The notes beneath the pieces were generated by a model. The model searched no databases, had not been told where the DNA came from, and worked only from the letters and a program-made list of their open reading frames with translations. From the NCBI GenBank assembly GCA_002914845.1, contig JXTC01000025.1, positions 1,409,660 to 1,473,659 of the forward strand: a stretch of 64,000 nt of DNA. The letters are read 5' to 3'. Shown in pieces: positions 11,141 to 22,640 of this stretch. The stretch comes from Trema orientale. Taxonomy: Eukaryota; Streptophyta; Magnoliopsida; Rosales; Cannabaceae. Both the position numbers and the translations under genes were made by a program. How positions within the stretch are numbered: position 1 is the first letter of the stretch; every line of letters starts with the position of its first letter.

Positions 11141-13175
11141 TTAGAAGATCTTGTTGTACTGACCAGTGAGAGAATCCTTGAGATTTGAGTATAAGTTGTA
11201 GAGTGAGTACTGACGAAGGTTCTCCACTTCATACCAAGAATTGAGAGCCGAAAGGTGCTTATCAGTGCCAGAGAATGCCAATTGTATTCCAATGCTGCAA
11301 TCTACAGAGCCTCCATGGGTTTTGCAGCTGGATGTTTTAATAGCGCAATCCTGCTTGTTGAGGCAGACAAAGTTAGAGTTCCCGGAGCACTGGGCACACC
11401 CGTCCCTCTTCCAATACAAGTTTTGAAGCCTGCCCTTCTTAAACTCGAGCACCTGGATTGCAGAAAATTCCTAAGAATCTCGAGGTAACTATGAAGGTGA
11501 ATCTAAGAGATCAGATTCAGGGATTCGAGTCCAAAATACTTACAAGAGTAAAGCTGGTCACAGTATAGGTACTGTTCGCAACAAAAGCAAGGGGGGACCT
11601 CGCAGCATATTTTCGACCAGCAAATGCAACCATGTAGCCACCAACATTATCCTGTTACAAACAAAAGATTTAAAAAACTAAGATGTATAACCAAGATATA
11701 ATTACACACAATAAGTAAGAATGCTTTAAACCAAACGACAAGTTTCAACATTTGCAAAAACAAATAGGCAGTCAAATCAGGGACAGGGGAGGGAAAATTG
11801 TTTTTTTCATTAAATATACAGAGCTCGACAAGAAAGTATGAAGTTAGAATGAAATTCATAAACTTTAAAATGACCCAAATGATGGAATGACTAGGCATTC
11901 CAACCTTGCAAATGTGCCAAGGTTTATAACAATACCACTTACAGGATGCAGCATTTACCTCTACTAGTCTACTAAGCAATGCGACCAAGAATGCTAAAAG
12001 CCACGTAAGCAAAGAAGAAAATGAGGACACTAAAACATGAGGAACTCCAATGAAATACAGATAATTTAATTATAGCACATTTGAACAAAATATAATACCA
12101 AAATTGTGCTTCAAACTTGAGGGCATGTTAGTTAATCCGTAATGCAAAGAATCATACAAGGAGAGGGTTTGAAGAGGGGAATAAGAAGGAATCAAAATTC
12201 GAGTTATCTGTTCCCAATTTAACTAAACATGTGAGTGATTCATCAAAATTTGTTACCCAAATGTGCAAGTAAACACATGAATTGATGAAAAAATGAGACA
12301 ATTCTCTTATTTCCACTCCCATTACGGACACTAGAACTCTACAGTCTTCCATTTATGTCATCTCATTTTTTCCAGGGATCAGCGAGTGAGAGCGAGACTC
12401 ACTCTAAAAAAGCAAAAGCTACACAGACTAAACTCCTATTCTCACCATCACCAGCGTTTCAAGAATCCATGTCACAGTCCAATCTTTAGCAACCAAAACT
12501 GTAATGTAATGCTCATCATAACAATCAAACAAAGCGGCAAAGGCTATATCTAAATAGCAAAATTCTTCATCATAACAGTTCTTCTTGCATGCTTACATAA
12601 AAAACCATCAAAGGTTTAGAATTTATACTTCATTTTCGCCCTGAGCATCGATCATACTAGTAGAATAATCTATTAGCATAATTCAAAGCATTTAAGCTTC
12701 TCAAAACCCAAAACCCATGAAAATCACAACTCCTTTAAACCCAATTAAAGTCTTGACATACAAATTCGCTATACCTATCAACAAATAACACCAGACCCAG
12801 AAAAACTCAGACAGATATGATTTATATCAATGGCGATAGAGAGAGAAAGCTGACCGGGGAAAAGGATGAGGAGTTGACGGTGAGGAGAGAGATCTCGTCG
12901 ACCTTGGGCCTGAAGATGGCGACCTGAGCATTAGAGGAAGAAAGACTGAGCCTTCGGTCACAAGGAGACAGCTGGGACTTGTTGCCATTGAAGAAGGAGT
13001 TGCTCTGAGCGAAAGCGATTCCGAAGGTGAAACCGTCTGAGATCGAAACCCTAGTGTCCGAGCACGGCGAGAAGACAGGGTTCGTATCGCCCGCTGTAGT
13101 TAACCCTAGCATCATCGTCATCATCATGATCGTCATCGTCACCGAGATCGCTTTTGGGATTGAATCGAACGCCAT
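11141..13175 (-). CDS. Secreted plant protein of unknown function, 246 aa, three exons
   Basis: Exons on the minus strand are 13175-12855, 11651-11544 and 11452-11141 (321, 108 and 312 bases, all phase 0), with donors GTCAGC and GTAAGT and proper AG acceptors. The product starts with a hydrophobic signal-like segment (about residues 8-29, ending LGLTTAG). It continues with SDGFTFGIAFAQSNSFF, LSPCDRRLSLSS and FRPKVDEISLLTVN, then YMVAFAGRKYAARS in exon 2. Exon 3 is Cys-rich (WKRDGCAQCSGNSNFVCLNK, CKTHGGSVDCSIGIQLAFSG) and ends near LYNLYSNLKDSLTGQY. I recognise this as a conserved, uncharacterised plant family with a signal peptide and several disulphide candidates, but know no function for it. 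The 1.2-kb first intron holds a MITE at 12121-12350. The gene model is solid; the role is unknown. Confidence 0.87.
12121..12350. mobile_element. Intronic MITE, GGCATGTTAGTTAATCC family
   Basis: Lies in intron 1 of the 246-aa secreted-protein gene. The left end GGGCATGTTAGTTAATCCGT and the complement of the right end (TAGTGTCCGTAATGGGAG) form a terminal inverted repeat. Internal text such as TTCCCAATTTAACT is shared with the intronic element at 26453. Confidence 0.6.
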
Positions 13176-13439
13176 GGTTGATTCAGAGAAGCGTTTTTTT
13201 TTTTTTTTTTCCCGGTTCTCTCTTCCTGTTGTTTGAGAGTTTGTGGTATGATTTGATCTACGCCGTTGAAAAACTGGTAAGAGAAAATCTGAGATTCACT
13301 TCAGACAGTTCAGCTTGGGCTATTTGGATCAACGTAAGGGTTGTTGGATGTCAAACTACGCTTGGGCTTTTTTTTTTTTTTAAGTTTGAACTCTATTTGG
13401 GCTTGGCCCAACCAATGAATGGGACGAAAATAATTAGGG

Positions 13440-14240
13440 GAAATTACACAATATACGGTGTCTTTGAACAAATTTGAAAAATACGGTAGTTTTCTATTTT
13501 CTAAGATGCGGTACGGTTTTTATTAGAAAAATACCGTTTTCAAAAAATATTTAGGAACATATCATTTTTTAAAATGATAACTAGTTTTTAGTAACCAGTT
13601 TCTGGAAACTGGTAACTAGTAACCAAAGATATTTATAATTGATATATAACTGGTAACCAGTAACCGGTAACTAGTTTCCAGAAACTAGTAACCAGTAACT
13701 ATATTAAAAATGATATTTTTCTAAATATTTTTAAAAAGTGATATTTTCCTAATAAAAACCGTACGAAAATTAGAAAAAAGTTTGACATCCATATTTTTGT
13801 AATTTTTTTCAGTTTTTGTAGGTATAAGTGTTAGAAACCCAAATAATTAGGATTTCTAACACTTTTACTGATAAAAAAACAAAAAAAATTACAAAAATAC
13901 GGTCGCCAGTTTTTTTCCTCAATTCTTGTACCTTTTTTAGGAAAATATTACTTTTTAAAATATTTTTAAAAACATACCATTATTAAAATAGTTACTAGTT
14001 ACCAGTTTTCAAAAACTGGTTACCAGTAACCAGTTATATACCAGAAATAAATATCTTTAGATTCTAGTTACCAGTGCTCAAAAATTGGTTACTAGTTATT
14101 AGTTACTATTTTAAAAAATGTTATTTTTCTAAAACTTTCTTGAAAAATAGAATTTTTCTGAAAAATGCTATACCAAATCTAGGGAAAAAAAAAACTAAAC
14201 TCACTGTATTTTTCTAATTCTTTTCTACAAAGACCGTAGA
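13440..14240. repeat. Two large palindromic repeats built of ACCAGTTACTAGT motifs
   Basis: Segments about 13500-13770 and 13880-14200 each fold on themselves. The left arms start near CGTACGGTTTTTATTAG and TTTTAGGAAAATATTAC, and the right arms are their approximate complements. The centres are made of many direct and inverted copies of AACTGGTAACTAG / ACCAGTTACTAGT. Between them (13820-13870) is a small inverted repeat, AAGTGTTAGAAACCC..GGATTTCTAACACTT. The two palindromes are diverged copies of one unit. No coding capacity. Confidence 0.7.
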
Positions 14241-14269
14241 TGGCCTAATTTTCTCGAATAATTATAGAG

Positions 14270-14710
14270 TATTTATAAGAAATGGCCTTTTTAAAGATCA
14301 AGATGGTCATTTTTTACATCTATTTAATAAATGAACATTTTATAATTTTATTTTGATAAATAGTCATTTTTCAGTTGATCTATTTTTTTATAAAGTAAAT
14401 CATTTTTTGAAAAAGTTAACTGATTTTTTAAATAGTAAATCAACTTTTGAAAAATAAATCAAATTTGTTATAAAATAAATAAATTTTTAAAAATGAATCA
14501 GTATATTTTGATATACTAAATAAAGTGAATCAATATCTTATAAAGTAAATCAATTTTTGGAGAAGTAAATCAAATTATAAAAAAATAAATCAATTTAAAA
14601 AAAATAAATCAGGTTTTTTAAAAAAATAAATCAATATATTTTGATACACTAAATATGAAAACGACCAGTTTAAAAACTAAGATCTAAAATTTGATCATTG
14701 GACTATAAAG
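14270..14710. repeat. Copy of an AT-rich dispersed repeat
   Basis: Shares with 9840-10310 and 35970-36300 the order AATGGCC..., TTTTGATAAATAGTCATTTTT, many AAAATAAATCAATTT phrases, TATATTTTGATA.ACTAAAT and a final TTTGATCATTGG. Function and ends are unknown. Confidence 0.6.
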
Positions 14711-15011
14711 CCCTTAATTACATTAATACCACTTATTAGACCTAATTAATTATGTCATTTTTTCCCTCTAAATTATAAAAATTTTGTTTTCAAAAAATAT
14801 GTTTGATTTTTGTTTGTCCCAAATCGCAAGTAATTAGAAAGAAAAAATTTTAATTGCTGAAAATAGTAGATAACAAAGCGTAAAATATTACTATTAACTT
14901 GTACGTATGTATCCTAAAAAGTATTTGACTATTAAATCTATGAGCAGCAATTTGTGTTACTGTGTCGTATTCGTGTCGTGTCAAGGCACATGTATAACAA
15001 GCAACTATAAA

Positions 15012-15133
15012 TGTAACACCACTGGTCCTCACCCAAAAATGCTAGCTTGAAGGTACTTTTGGGCTCATAGACCACCGCTTAAATATCAATGATCTTCCCA
15101 GAGCATATCAAATGTGGGACTTGGGGCGTTACA
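15012..15133 (-). mobile_element. 122-bp LTR-like unit 1 (TRIM/solo-LTR type)
   Basis: Starts TGTAACACC and ends GGGGCGTTACA, giving TG..CA termini, and is flanked on both sides by ATAAA. The complement begins TGTAACGCCCCAAGTCCCAC, a wording I know from short LTRs of plant non-autonomous retrotransposons, hence the minus strand. A second unit follows after five bases. Confidence 0.65.
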
Positions 15134-15138
15134 ATAAA

Positions 15139-15260
15139 TGTAACACTACTGGATCTCACCCAAAAGTGCTAGCTTGAAGGTATTTTTGGACTCATAGACC
15201 ATCACTTAAATACCCACGATCTTTCCAGAACATAACCGATGTGGGACTTGGGGCGTTACA
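15139..15260 (-). mobile_element. 122-bp LTR-like unit 2
   Basis: Same length and termini as the unit at 15012, with scattered substitutions. It is separated from that unit by ATAAA and followed by ATAAA again. Confidence 0.65.
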
Positions 15261-15284
15261 ATAAATAACACACATACTATCAAG

Positions 15285-15359
15285 GGTATTAAGTGATGGT
15301 CCATGAGCCCAAAAGCACCTTCAAACTAGCACTTTTGGGTGAGGTCCAGTAGTATTACA
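15285..15359 (+). mobile_element. Inverted partial third LTR-like unit
   Basis: About 75 bases match the complement of the 122-bp units (AAGTGATGGTCCATGAGCCC, then ACTTTTGGGTGAGGTCCAGT, ending ATTACA). It is also followed by ATAAA. The outer part of the unit is missing. Confidence 0.6.
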
Positions 15360-15364
15360 ATAAA

Positions 15365-18300
15365 ACCTAAATCCGACACGTTTATTATTCATGTCATCAT
15401 TTGTAATCCCACACCCGACACACTAAATAAACATGTTAATATGTAAATAACATATTTAACAAATTATTTAAACAGGTTGTATTCAAGTCTGTCCAGTCTA
15501 ACATGACATGTCAACTTGTGTATTATTTATCCTATTAATTGAACTCAATTTAATATATTAATATTAAATATGTTGTATTTAGTTCAACCTGACATAATCT
15601 ATTAACATATTAAGCTTAATATGTTAATCCATTTCATATTTCTAATATAACTTCATATAATCTATTAACTTATTTAACATTTCTAATATAACTAATCAAT
15701 CATAATTAATCAAATAAATATAATACACAATCTAAAGCTTAAACTAAAATAAAACTTTAAAAATTTTAGTTCATAAAACATAAAGGAAGTTTTAAGTCTT
15801 AATACACACAACTTAATATAAAGCCTAAAAAAAATTTAAACGTGTTAAACGTGTCAATTTCGGATTTAATAGGTTAACCTACTTTTGACCTACTATTTAA
15901 TCGTATTTGATCGGGTTAACCTATTTTGACCCATACCTATTTAAGACAAACTCAAACCCGCTAACTTTGTGTCAGTTTCAAGTCGTGTTGTCGTGTCGTA
16001 ACCTAAAATGCTTTTTAGTTTCGTTGTTTTATGAAAATTTTTATTATAAAGTTCCAAATTTGTCTCTAGTTTTTTTCCTAACTGGTTGAAATTTTTCTAC
16101 TAACTAGAAGAGTATTTTGTACAAAATGGCTATGTTTATAAATATATTTATTTAACTACTATATGACAAGGTTGCATCAAAACTCTTATTTATAAGTTAT
16201 TTGAATTCATAGACCAACTCAATATCACAACGCACCTAGCCCAACTATACTCGTGATGGGCATTGGCTCAAGTTCATATGGCCCATGGGTTCAATATTGC
16301 TCCAACCGGGTTAGAGTCAGGTGGCTACCACATTTTTCAGAGTTCAAACCAAAAGTAGCAACAATCTTTTGTACCCCAATACATAAATTTCTCTAACTTT
16401 TGCGTGTATAAAATTTAGGGAAATTAGACTGTGTGTCCTTTTTCACATTTAGTTTTAATAAATATCTTTTTTTTCTCCATTTATAGCTAAGTGACAGAGT
16501 ATATATACTTTGCATTTGATTTATCTATTCATATAAGCTTTGGTTTATGTACTGAGTATATTAAATTTATTTTAATACTTCGTATATCATATTTTACACT
16601 TAATATGTACACTAATATATCGATAAAACAAAAATTTACTTAAAATGGGGTCATTTTGTTATAAGACGCTAAAATTTACAAAACTAAACTTATTAATAAC
16701 TTTAGAAAGTTGAAGAGCATTATTGAGTTTTTAGTAGAAAAAAGGGGCGCATCATGTGTATATATTGCCCATATATATATATATTTATCAATGAATGAGA
16801 CATGAGATGAGAGTAGAAAAGATACTATTCCTAGTACTTATCTTAAACTTTAGAAAGCGGACTTTGGAAAATAATTTTTTTCTTTGATTTCTTTGAAAAA
16901 AAGGGGATATTACCTAAACGCTGGGTGAGAAAAGCCTGATGATATCATGAAATCATAGTTCTTACGCTAAATATGAGGATACTTATTTTAATTAGATAAT
17001 TATTTTGGTAATAATCATCACGGATTTTTCAAGTAGTCAAAAATCATCATCTAATATTTCGAAAAAGAAAACTCGTCATCTAAGTTTATCCATTTCTTCA
17101 TGTAATATTACGTGAGTGTCTAAAGTTCCGTTTGTTTCATCTATTCTATTTCGTTCAAATGTAAAACTCATTGGAATGAGTGTTTATTTTAACAATTCTA
17201 GTTTTTCCATTCAAACGATCTTTTGAACGAGTGTTTATTTTAATTATTCAGTTTTCCATTTAAATAGTCCATCAGTCATATCAATCATTGGAATGAGTTT
17301 TTTGTGTCTTAGAATGAGAATGAGAATGAAGCCTAGAAGGTGTTTTTTGAATGATCTATTCTAATATTTTCCTATTCTAATTATAACTCATTCCACTTTA
17401 TTTCACTTCAAATATGTCTCATTTCAATTATAATTCATTCCATAATTTTTATTTAAATACACTCATTCAAATGAGTGAACCACAGCACGTGAATTGTCAA
17501 AAATTAGTGGTGATATATATTTACGTACAATAATTTTAGATCAATACACAGTATAGCTCGTGAAGATTACTGTTTTTCAACTAATCATACCTACTTGATG
17601 TGAGAGTTTGTGGTTCATTATTGAAAATCAATAGATCACTATTGACAACACCGAAAATCTTAATACAACTTGGGAAACTAATAATACATCATGTACCTAA
17701 AAATGACACAGATTATATCATTGATGAAGGACCAACCAACCCCCCTAAAAAAAGCCAACCAATTCCAAGAAAAGACACAACTGGATTTAGTTAAAAGAAT
17801 AGGACCATAGCCAATAGCCAGCTTGCATCATCCCAAAAAAAAAAAAGAAAAAAAAATAATTAAAGGCAAAAACAAAGCCATATATGGCGCACCTCTTTTG
17901 GCTTTTGGCTTGTTATCTCATTTATTACTTCTCTCATGAAGCATTTAGACACTCTTTCTCATCAATTCCCAAAAGAAAAAACAAACAAAAAGTGGGGGCA
18001 AGAATTTAATGCTTCTGTATGAATTTTATGCCTAAAAATTATAAATCTACCAACTTCTTCATTTTCTATTCTTGTAGCTGTATATTAGACACTGCATTAA
18101 AAAAAAAAAAAAAAAAAAAAACTATTTAAAAGAAGAGAGAGACAATAATGCATACTCCAAGAGTTGTGTTAGACTTTTACATCACAGAGAGAAAAAAATT
18201 TATCTAATTTCTATGGATCTCACATAAAATTGTCTTTGGCATGACATACTGGACGCATTTCATCAAAGCAAAGCTCTATATTCTAATTCTAATATTACTA

Positions 18301-18720
18301 TGGGCGAATAACATTGGATTACTTCAATATAATAACTCTAAATATATAGTAAGATGCACGAAACGTGCATTGCACGCTCTCAGAGAGAGAGAGAGAGATA
18401 GAGATAGATATAGATATAGAGATAGACATGCTTGGTTGAATGAAAGAGGAATTGAATAAGTGTAGGAGATGCTGGATTAATATAAAGAGAGGTTGCTCAT
18501 ATCGGACAAACAAGGCTTAAGACTTAAAAAAAAAATGATATTAACAATTAAAAAGGAACGTTGACCTCCAAAGTACTAAAAGACAGCTAACCCCATAGTC
18601 TAACGTATAGAAACAACCACATTATGTACCCATAATTCACATGTAATGCCTCTATTTTCATACCCTTTACTTCAAATCCACCCAAATACACCTTCCCTTA
18701 ATTAAGTCTCCACCCAATAA
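15365..18720. other. Gene-free AT-rich interval before the ATL gene
   Basis: No coding region is supported. Segment 16428-16670 is a copy of an AT-rich dispersed family also at 36375, 51000 and 58557 (shared phrases GTATATTAA, TATCATATTTTACACTTA, ATTTACTTAAAAT). Segment 17130-17470 is rich in CATTGGAATGAGT and ATTCCATT phrases, like hAT-type MITEs. A long poly(A) run lies at about 18098-18120. The last part is presumed promoter of the ATL gene. Confidence 0.5.
18379..18426. repeat. GA and GATA microsatellite
   Basis: (GA)n passes into (GATAGA)n about 450 bases upstream of the ATL gene. The open frames across it are artefacts of the repeat. Confidence 0.85.
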
Positions 18721-18721
18721 T

Positions 18722-18745
18722 CTTCTCTCTCTCTCTCTCTCTCTT
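18722..18745. repeat. CT microsatellite in the ATL 5' region
   Basis: A pure (TC)n run about 135 bases before the ATG at 18878. Pyrimidine stretches of this kind are common in plant 5' leaders. Confidence 0.8.
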
Positions 18746-18877
18746 GCTAACGTTGACTTTCTAAAATATTTGAAATCCCAAAATAAACCTACCCTTTTGG
18801 ACATTGCCATGGGGGACCTCAAAACCATTCTCAACTTCAATCCCAAGCCCTGATGTTCTGGCTTTTTCATTAGGAGG

Positions 18878-19414
18878 ATGAACTCCACAGGTGACTACGG
18901 TGGTTTCCTTGGCTCTAATGACATTGGTGGCTTTGGTTATGGCATTGGAGTTTCGGTTGGAATCCTCCTGCTCATCACGAGCATCACCCTCGCCTCTTAC
19001 TTCTGCACCCGCTCCCAGCTGCCGCCGCAGGCCGTCTCGGGGCACGGCGGGCGTGGGCTTGAGGGCGGGAGGAATGCCCGCGAGCCGCCCGACTCGCAGT
19101 CGCCGAGCTTTGTTGTGGATGTTGGATTGGATGAGGCCACTATCCGGAGCTACCCCAAGTTGCCATACTCGGAGGCAAAGCTCAAGAAGACGAATTCAAC
19201 CTCCACATGTTGCTCCATATGTTTGGGCGATTACAAGGCCACTGATATGCTGCGGCAGCTGCCTGATTGTGGGCACCTCTTCCATGTCAAGTGTGTTGAC
19301 CCCTGGCTGAGGCTGCACCCGACATGCCCGGTCTGCCGCACCTCTCCGATCCCGACTCCCCTGTCAACTCCTCTGGCTGAGGTGGTTCCTTTGGCAACAA
19401 GGAGAGATGGATAG
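18878..19414 (+). CDS. ATL-type RING-H2 E3 ubiquitin ligase
   Basis: A 178-aa membrane-anchored ubiquitin ligase encoded by one exon, as is usual for the ATL family. One transmembrane segment spans about residues 21-41 (GYGIGVSVGILLLITSITLA). The GLD motif is at 83-85. The RING-H2 finger has C112, C115, C131, H133, H136, C139, C150 and C153, with the typical spacing and DPWLRLHPTCPVC. The finger binds two zinc ions and recruits an E2 enzyme; ATL proteins act at the plasma or endomembranes and often respond to defence or growth signals. The short C-terminal tail is Pro/Thr-rich. It most resembles the short ATL67-like members, but the exact orthologue cannot be fixed by eye. The ATG at 18878 gives the extracytoplasmic N-terminus expected of the family. 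Confidence 0.94.
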   Translation: MNSTGDYGGFLGSNDIGGFGYGIGVSVGILLLITSITLASYFCTRSQLPPQAVSGHGGRGLEGGRNAREPPDSQSPSFVVDVGLDEATIRSYPKLPYSEAKLKKTNSTSTCCSICLGDYKATDMLRQLPDCGHLFHVKCVDPWLRLHPTCPVCRTSPIPTPLSTPLAEVVPLATRRDG

Positions 19415-19437
19415 ATAGATAGATAGATAGAGATAGA
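19407..19437. repeat. GATA microsatellite overlapping the ATL stop codon
   Basis: The tetranucleotide GATA repeat begins at the last codons of the ATL gene and runs into its 3' untranslated region. Length change here would alter the C-terminus and 3' UTR. Confidence 0.8.
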
Positions 19438-19899
19438 GTTGAGAGGCGAAACATGGCTTTTGAATTTGGCTTCCTGTTTTTGGATCATATGGAGATGCTT
19501 ATTGGAGCTCCCACATAGTAATACAGCTCCTTCCATAGTGAAGTTCCTTAAGTTCTTTTCTTTTGGTAGTTCAGGATTTGATTTACATTATATTGTATAT
19601 TGCAACAAGTTTGGAATATGAGGATTGTTCACGCATCTTGTAAAAACTGGGGAAAAAATCCCGTTATTTCCTCCAGCAGAAATAGCAAAGTAGAACAAAA
19701 ACACTGGCATTTACATAAGCCTGTGTTAATATGAGGGAGCTCCAATTGTAATGAATCAATGAAACTCTTGTTAACTCTTCATGAAAATCTCTGTTGTGTA
19801 ATACTGAAAATTTATTTGAAATATATTTATTTCCTAAGGTTTTGCTAGAATAGATTTGACACCTGAGACTCATCCCAACCCACCCAATCATATTAGTAA

Positions 19900-21890
19900 A
19901 GACAAAATTCTAAAGCTCAATTAACAAGTGCCCACCATACTATTTAGAGATAAGTACCACACAATATGGTCCACATCAGGCAGCTGGGCCTGGGGTTCTG
20001 TATTGTTGGAGGTAAAATAAGATGAATGAACTATAGGAGAGGTGAAAGGTTTGTAGTAATGAGAGAAGCATTCAACATTAAATAGTCACCATAGAAACAC
20101 ATACACATACATTTGTTTTGGTAGGGATAAGGAAAAATAGACATAAACAGAATTGTGAAGTGCTCTAATCTTCTATCCCCTCCCTTTTTGTGTTCATCTT
20201 CCTATCTTCCTGTTCTTTTTGGTATGAAAATTCATTTTGGATCTCAGTATTTAGTATATGACATGAGTTCTTAAGTTCCTTCTCCAAGTTTTGGTCTACT
20301 ATTTTCAAGCATCTTCACAAGGAACTTGCCACAAGTTTAACCATATTCTTGCTCACAAATGTTAGTGAATTGCAGTATAAATCTGAGAAAAATGAATCGA
20401 CGAGTACCGATTTCGGTCCTCATACCTGAAATGACCTAGTTTTAAGCCAGGCATAGGGCAGCTGCTGAAGTGTTTCGACTGACAACAGAGCTTTTATCAA
20501 GCCCCACTGTTGCCTCATGTTAATCTAACAAGTTGTATCAGCCATCCAAACGACCTTTGAAATAAGTACGCCCTAGAAATGAACTTCTCTGATGACAATA
20601 TTTGGACACAACAAGCAGTTTTGCTGGTCTGTGAATCTACTTTAGATCCTCAGTATTAGTGTAATAATTCTCAAGTTCTTTCTCCAATTCTTAGGCTATT
20701 ATGTTCAACCATATCAAAGGAACTTGCCACAAGTTTAACCATCTGGGATTTCTTGCAACTAACTAAATCTTAGAAACATGATTTGAAGAGTACCAAATAT
20801 GGTACTCATACCTGAAATCTGCCTAGTTTGAATCCAAGCAGAGCCCTGCTGCTGAAGGATTTCCTTTTGAGGATAAGGTTTTATCAAACAACAGAGCTTT
20901 ATCAAGCCCTTTTCGCCTCATGGTATTCTTCAAAGTTCTAAGATCAGAACCAGCTTTGAATAAATATGTACATGGCCAAAAGATAAGCTACAATATACAA
21001 TATACAGTTTGATCTCTGACACCATTCTTAACTTTGATTTTTTTTTTTTTTTTTTTGTAATTTTGATACAACAGTTTTCAGTCCAACTAAGTACATGAAA
21101 GTTTCCAAAATTTTTTAAGCTGACTTTCACTCTAATTCTTAACTTTGATTTTTTTTTTTCCTTATCCTCTTTTTCTTGTAATTTTGACATGATAAACAGT
21201 TTTCAGTCCAACCATACATACATGATAATTTCCAGTTTTCTTTAAGCGGACTTTCACTGCAATTCTTTGCCTACTTTCAGAGGATTGCAAATTTGTATTG
21301 GGTTTTCTTTTTCCAAAGGGATATTTCTACTACTTATGGAAACCGAAGGGGGATAAACTTAAGCATTTCACCTAAACCCAAGTGTAATTGTCCTTTGAAG
21401 TTTCTCAATAAAATAAGGGCAAGCAACTGCCATTTTGAACAGCAACAAGCAAATCTCCTATCATGCATAATTTTTTGCTCCTATTCTTTTGAGATCAGTT
21501 ACATAACAGACAAAGACACAGAAGTTAAAAATTGTCCAAAATCAATATGTAAAAATATGATATCCTCAAACTGCTTGGCAAGAAATGATAGCTCAACTGC
21601 TCAAGCATATCATCACAACAAGATGATCCAACATTAAGCATCAGTACCCATCTAAAAGCTAAACAAACTACAGCTATCAACAAAGAGAAATATGCATATC
21701 AAAGTAGAGAAAAACATCAGTAGCTTTGAGTAAATTTATATGGTTCCATCCAATGCCATAACCCAAATATGAAAGAGCTGCATTGAAATACTTCGCTTTG
21801 CCTCATGAAGAAGCTTTATTCTGACGGCCAATGAGTGGACCACTTATGGGTCCTCTCCACTTAGCATTGAAAATGTACTCTCGTTAGGGA
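19900..21890. repeat. Non-coding region with two tandem duplications
   Basis: No gene is recognised. Segments about 20235-20530 and 20650-20940 are diverged copies; both contain GGAACTTGCCACAAGTTTAA, CATACCTGAAAT and AGAGCTTT.ATCAAGCCC. A shorter duplication follows: 21025-21130 and 21136-21260 share TTCTTAACTTTGATTTTTTT, CAGTTTTCAGTCCAAC and GACTTTCACT. The sequence could belong to a non-coding transcript or a decayed gene. Confidence 0.55.
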
Positions 21891-22039
21891 AAAATGAGCG
21901 GAAAAAAAAAAAAAGGAAAGAAGAAGAAGAAGATATATGGGGAAATTATAGTAATTATGAGGATTTTTGCTTTGAATTTTCGACCCCAAGTGTTTATAGA
22001 TTATATTACTTTTCCCTTAATATAAAATGTTACATAAAT

Positions 22040-22640
22040 ATCCCTAACTTCTAAATTAAAGGGTTAATTACATTAATAGTTTCTGAATTTTAGCTGTTAT
22101 GCCACTTTGACTCGTGAATTTTCAACTTACATAGTATATTACCTTAAATATATAATTATTGTAACAATGACCTTTTTATAATAAATTATTAAAGGCGCGT
22201 TTGGTACAAGATTCGAATCCTATTCTTTAAATCCAGAAACAACTTTTACATAGAAAGTTGGAAGGATAAAACATTTATCTTGTTTCTGGATTTGAAGAAT
22301 AGGATTCGAATCCTATACCAAACGCGTCCTAAATTATTAACGGAAATGAGTCATTTATAAACTCTATAGTTTGGCAACTATGGCTAAGAATGAGATTCTG
22401 AATTTTTAACTTATATAGTATATTACCGACAATCATGCAATTCTTGCACCAATAACCTTTTTATTACCAACTATTACATTTTCAATATTAAAGAGTCATC
22501 TGCAAAGTTTATGACTGAGAACAAGATTATGACTCCTATAACCAAACAATGCCCAATCACATGATTTATACATGACTATTTTCTGTTAAAAAGTAAATAG
22601 TTTGTGACAAAAGAACTATTACTGCAACAATTATATAATT
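22040..22640. repeat. AT-rich dispersed element hosting a MITE
   Basis: Phrases such as GAATTTT.AACTTATATAGTATATTACC occur on both sides of the MITE at 22193, at 22110-22145 and 22405-22425. That suggests a degenerate repeat pair split by the MITE. No coding potential. Confidence 0.45.
22193..22329. mobile_element. 137-bp hairpin MITE with exact 11-bp target duplication
   Basis: Arms of about 50 bases are near-perfect complements: the left starts AGGCGCGTTTGGTACAAGAT and the right ends CCTATACCAAACGCGTCC. The flanks TAAATTATTAA at 22182-22192 and 22330-22340 are identical. The duplication length points to the Mutator superfamily (typical 8-11 bp), though the flanks are AT-rich. The internal GATTCGAATCC is part of the hairpin, not a tRNA box. 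Confidence 0.8.

Noticed and set aside
17130..17470. Possible MITE with GGAATGAGT/ATTCC phrases
   Set aside because: Inverted ends and a target duplication could not be fixed, so it is mentioned only in the interval entry.
18241..18513. Open frames over the GA/GATA repeat
   Set aside because: Composition is only the repeat (Arg/Asp or Ser/Ile runs).
22210..22320. GATTCGAATCC, which resembles the tRNA T-arm/B-box
   Set aside because: It occurs in both arms of the hairpin MITE. No acceptor or anticodon arms can be formed.
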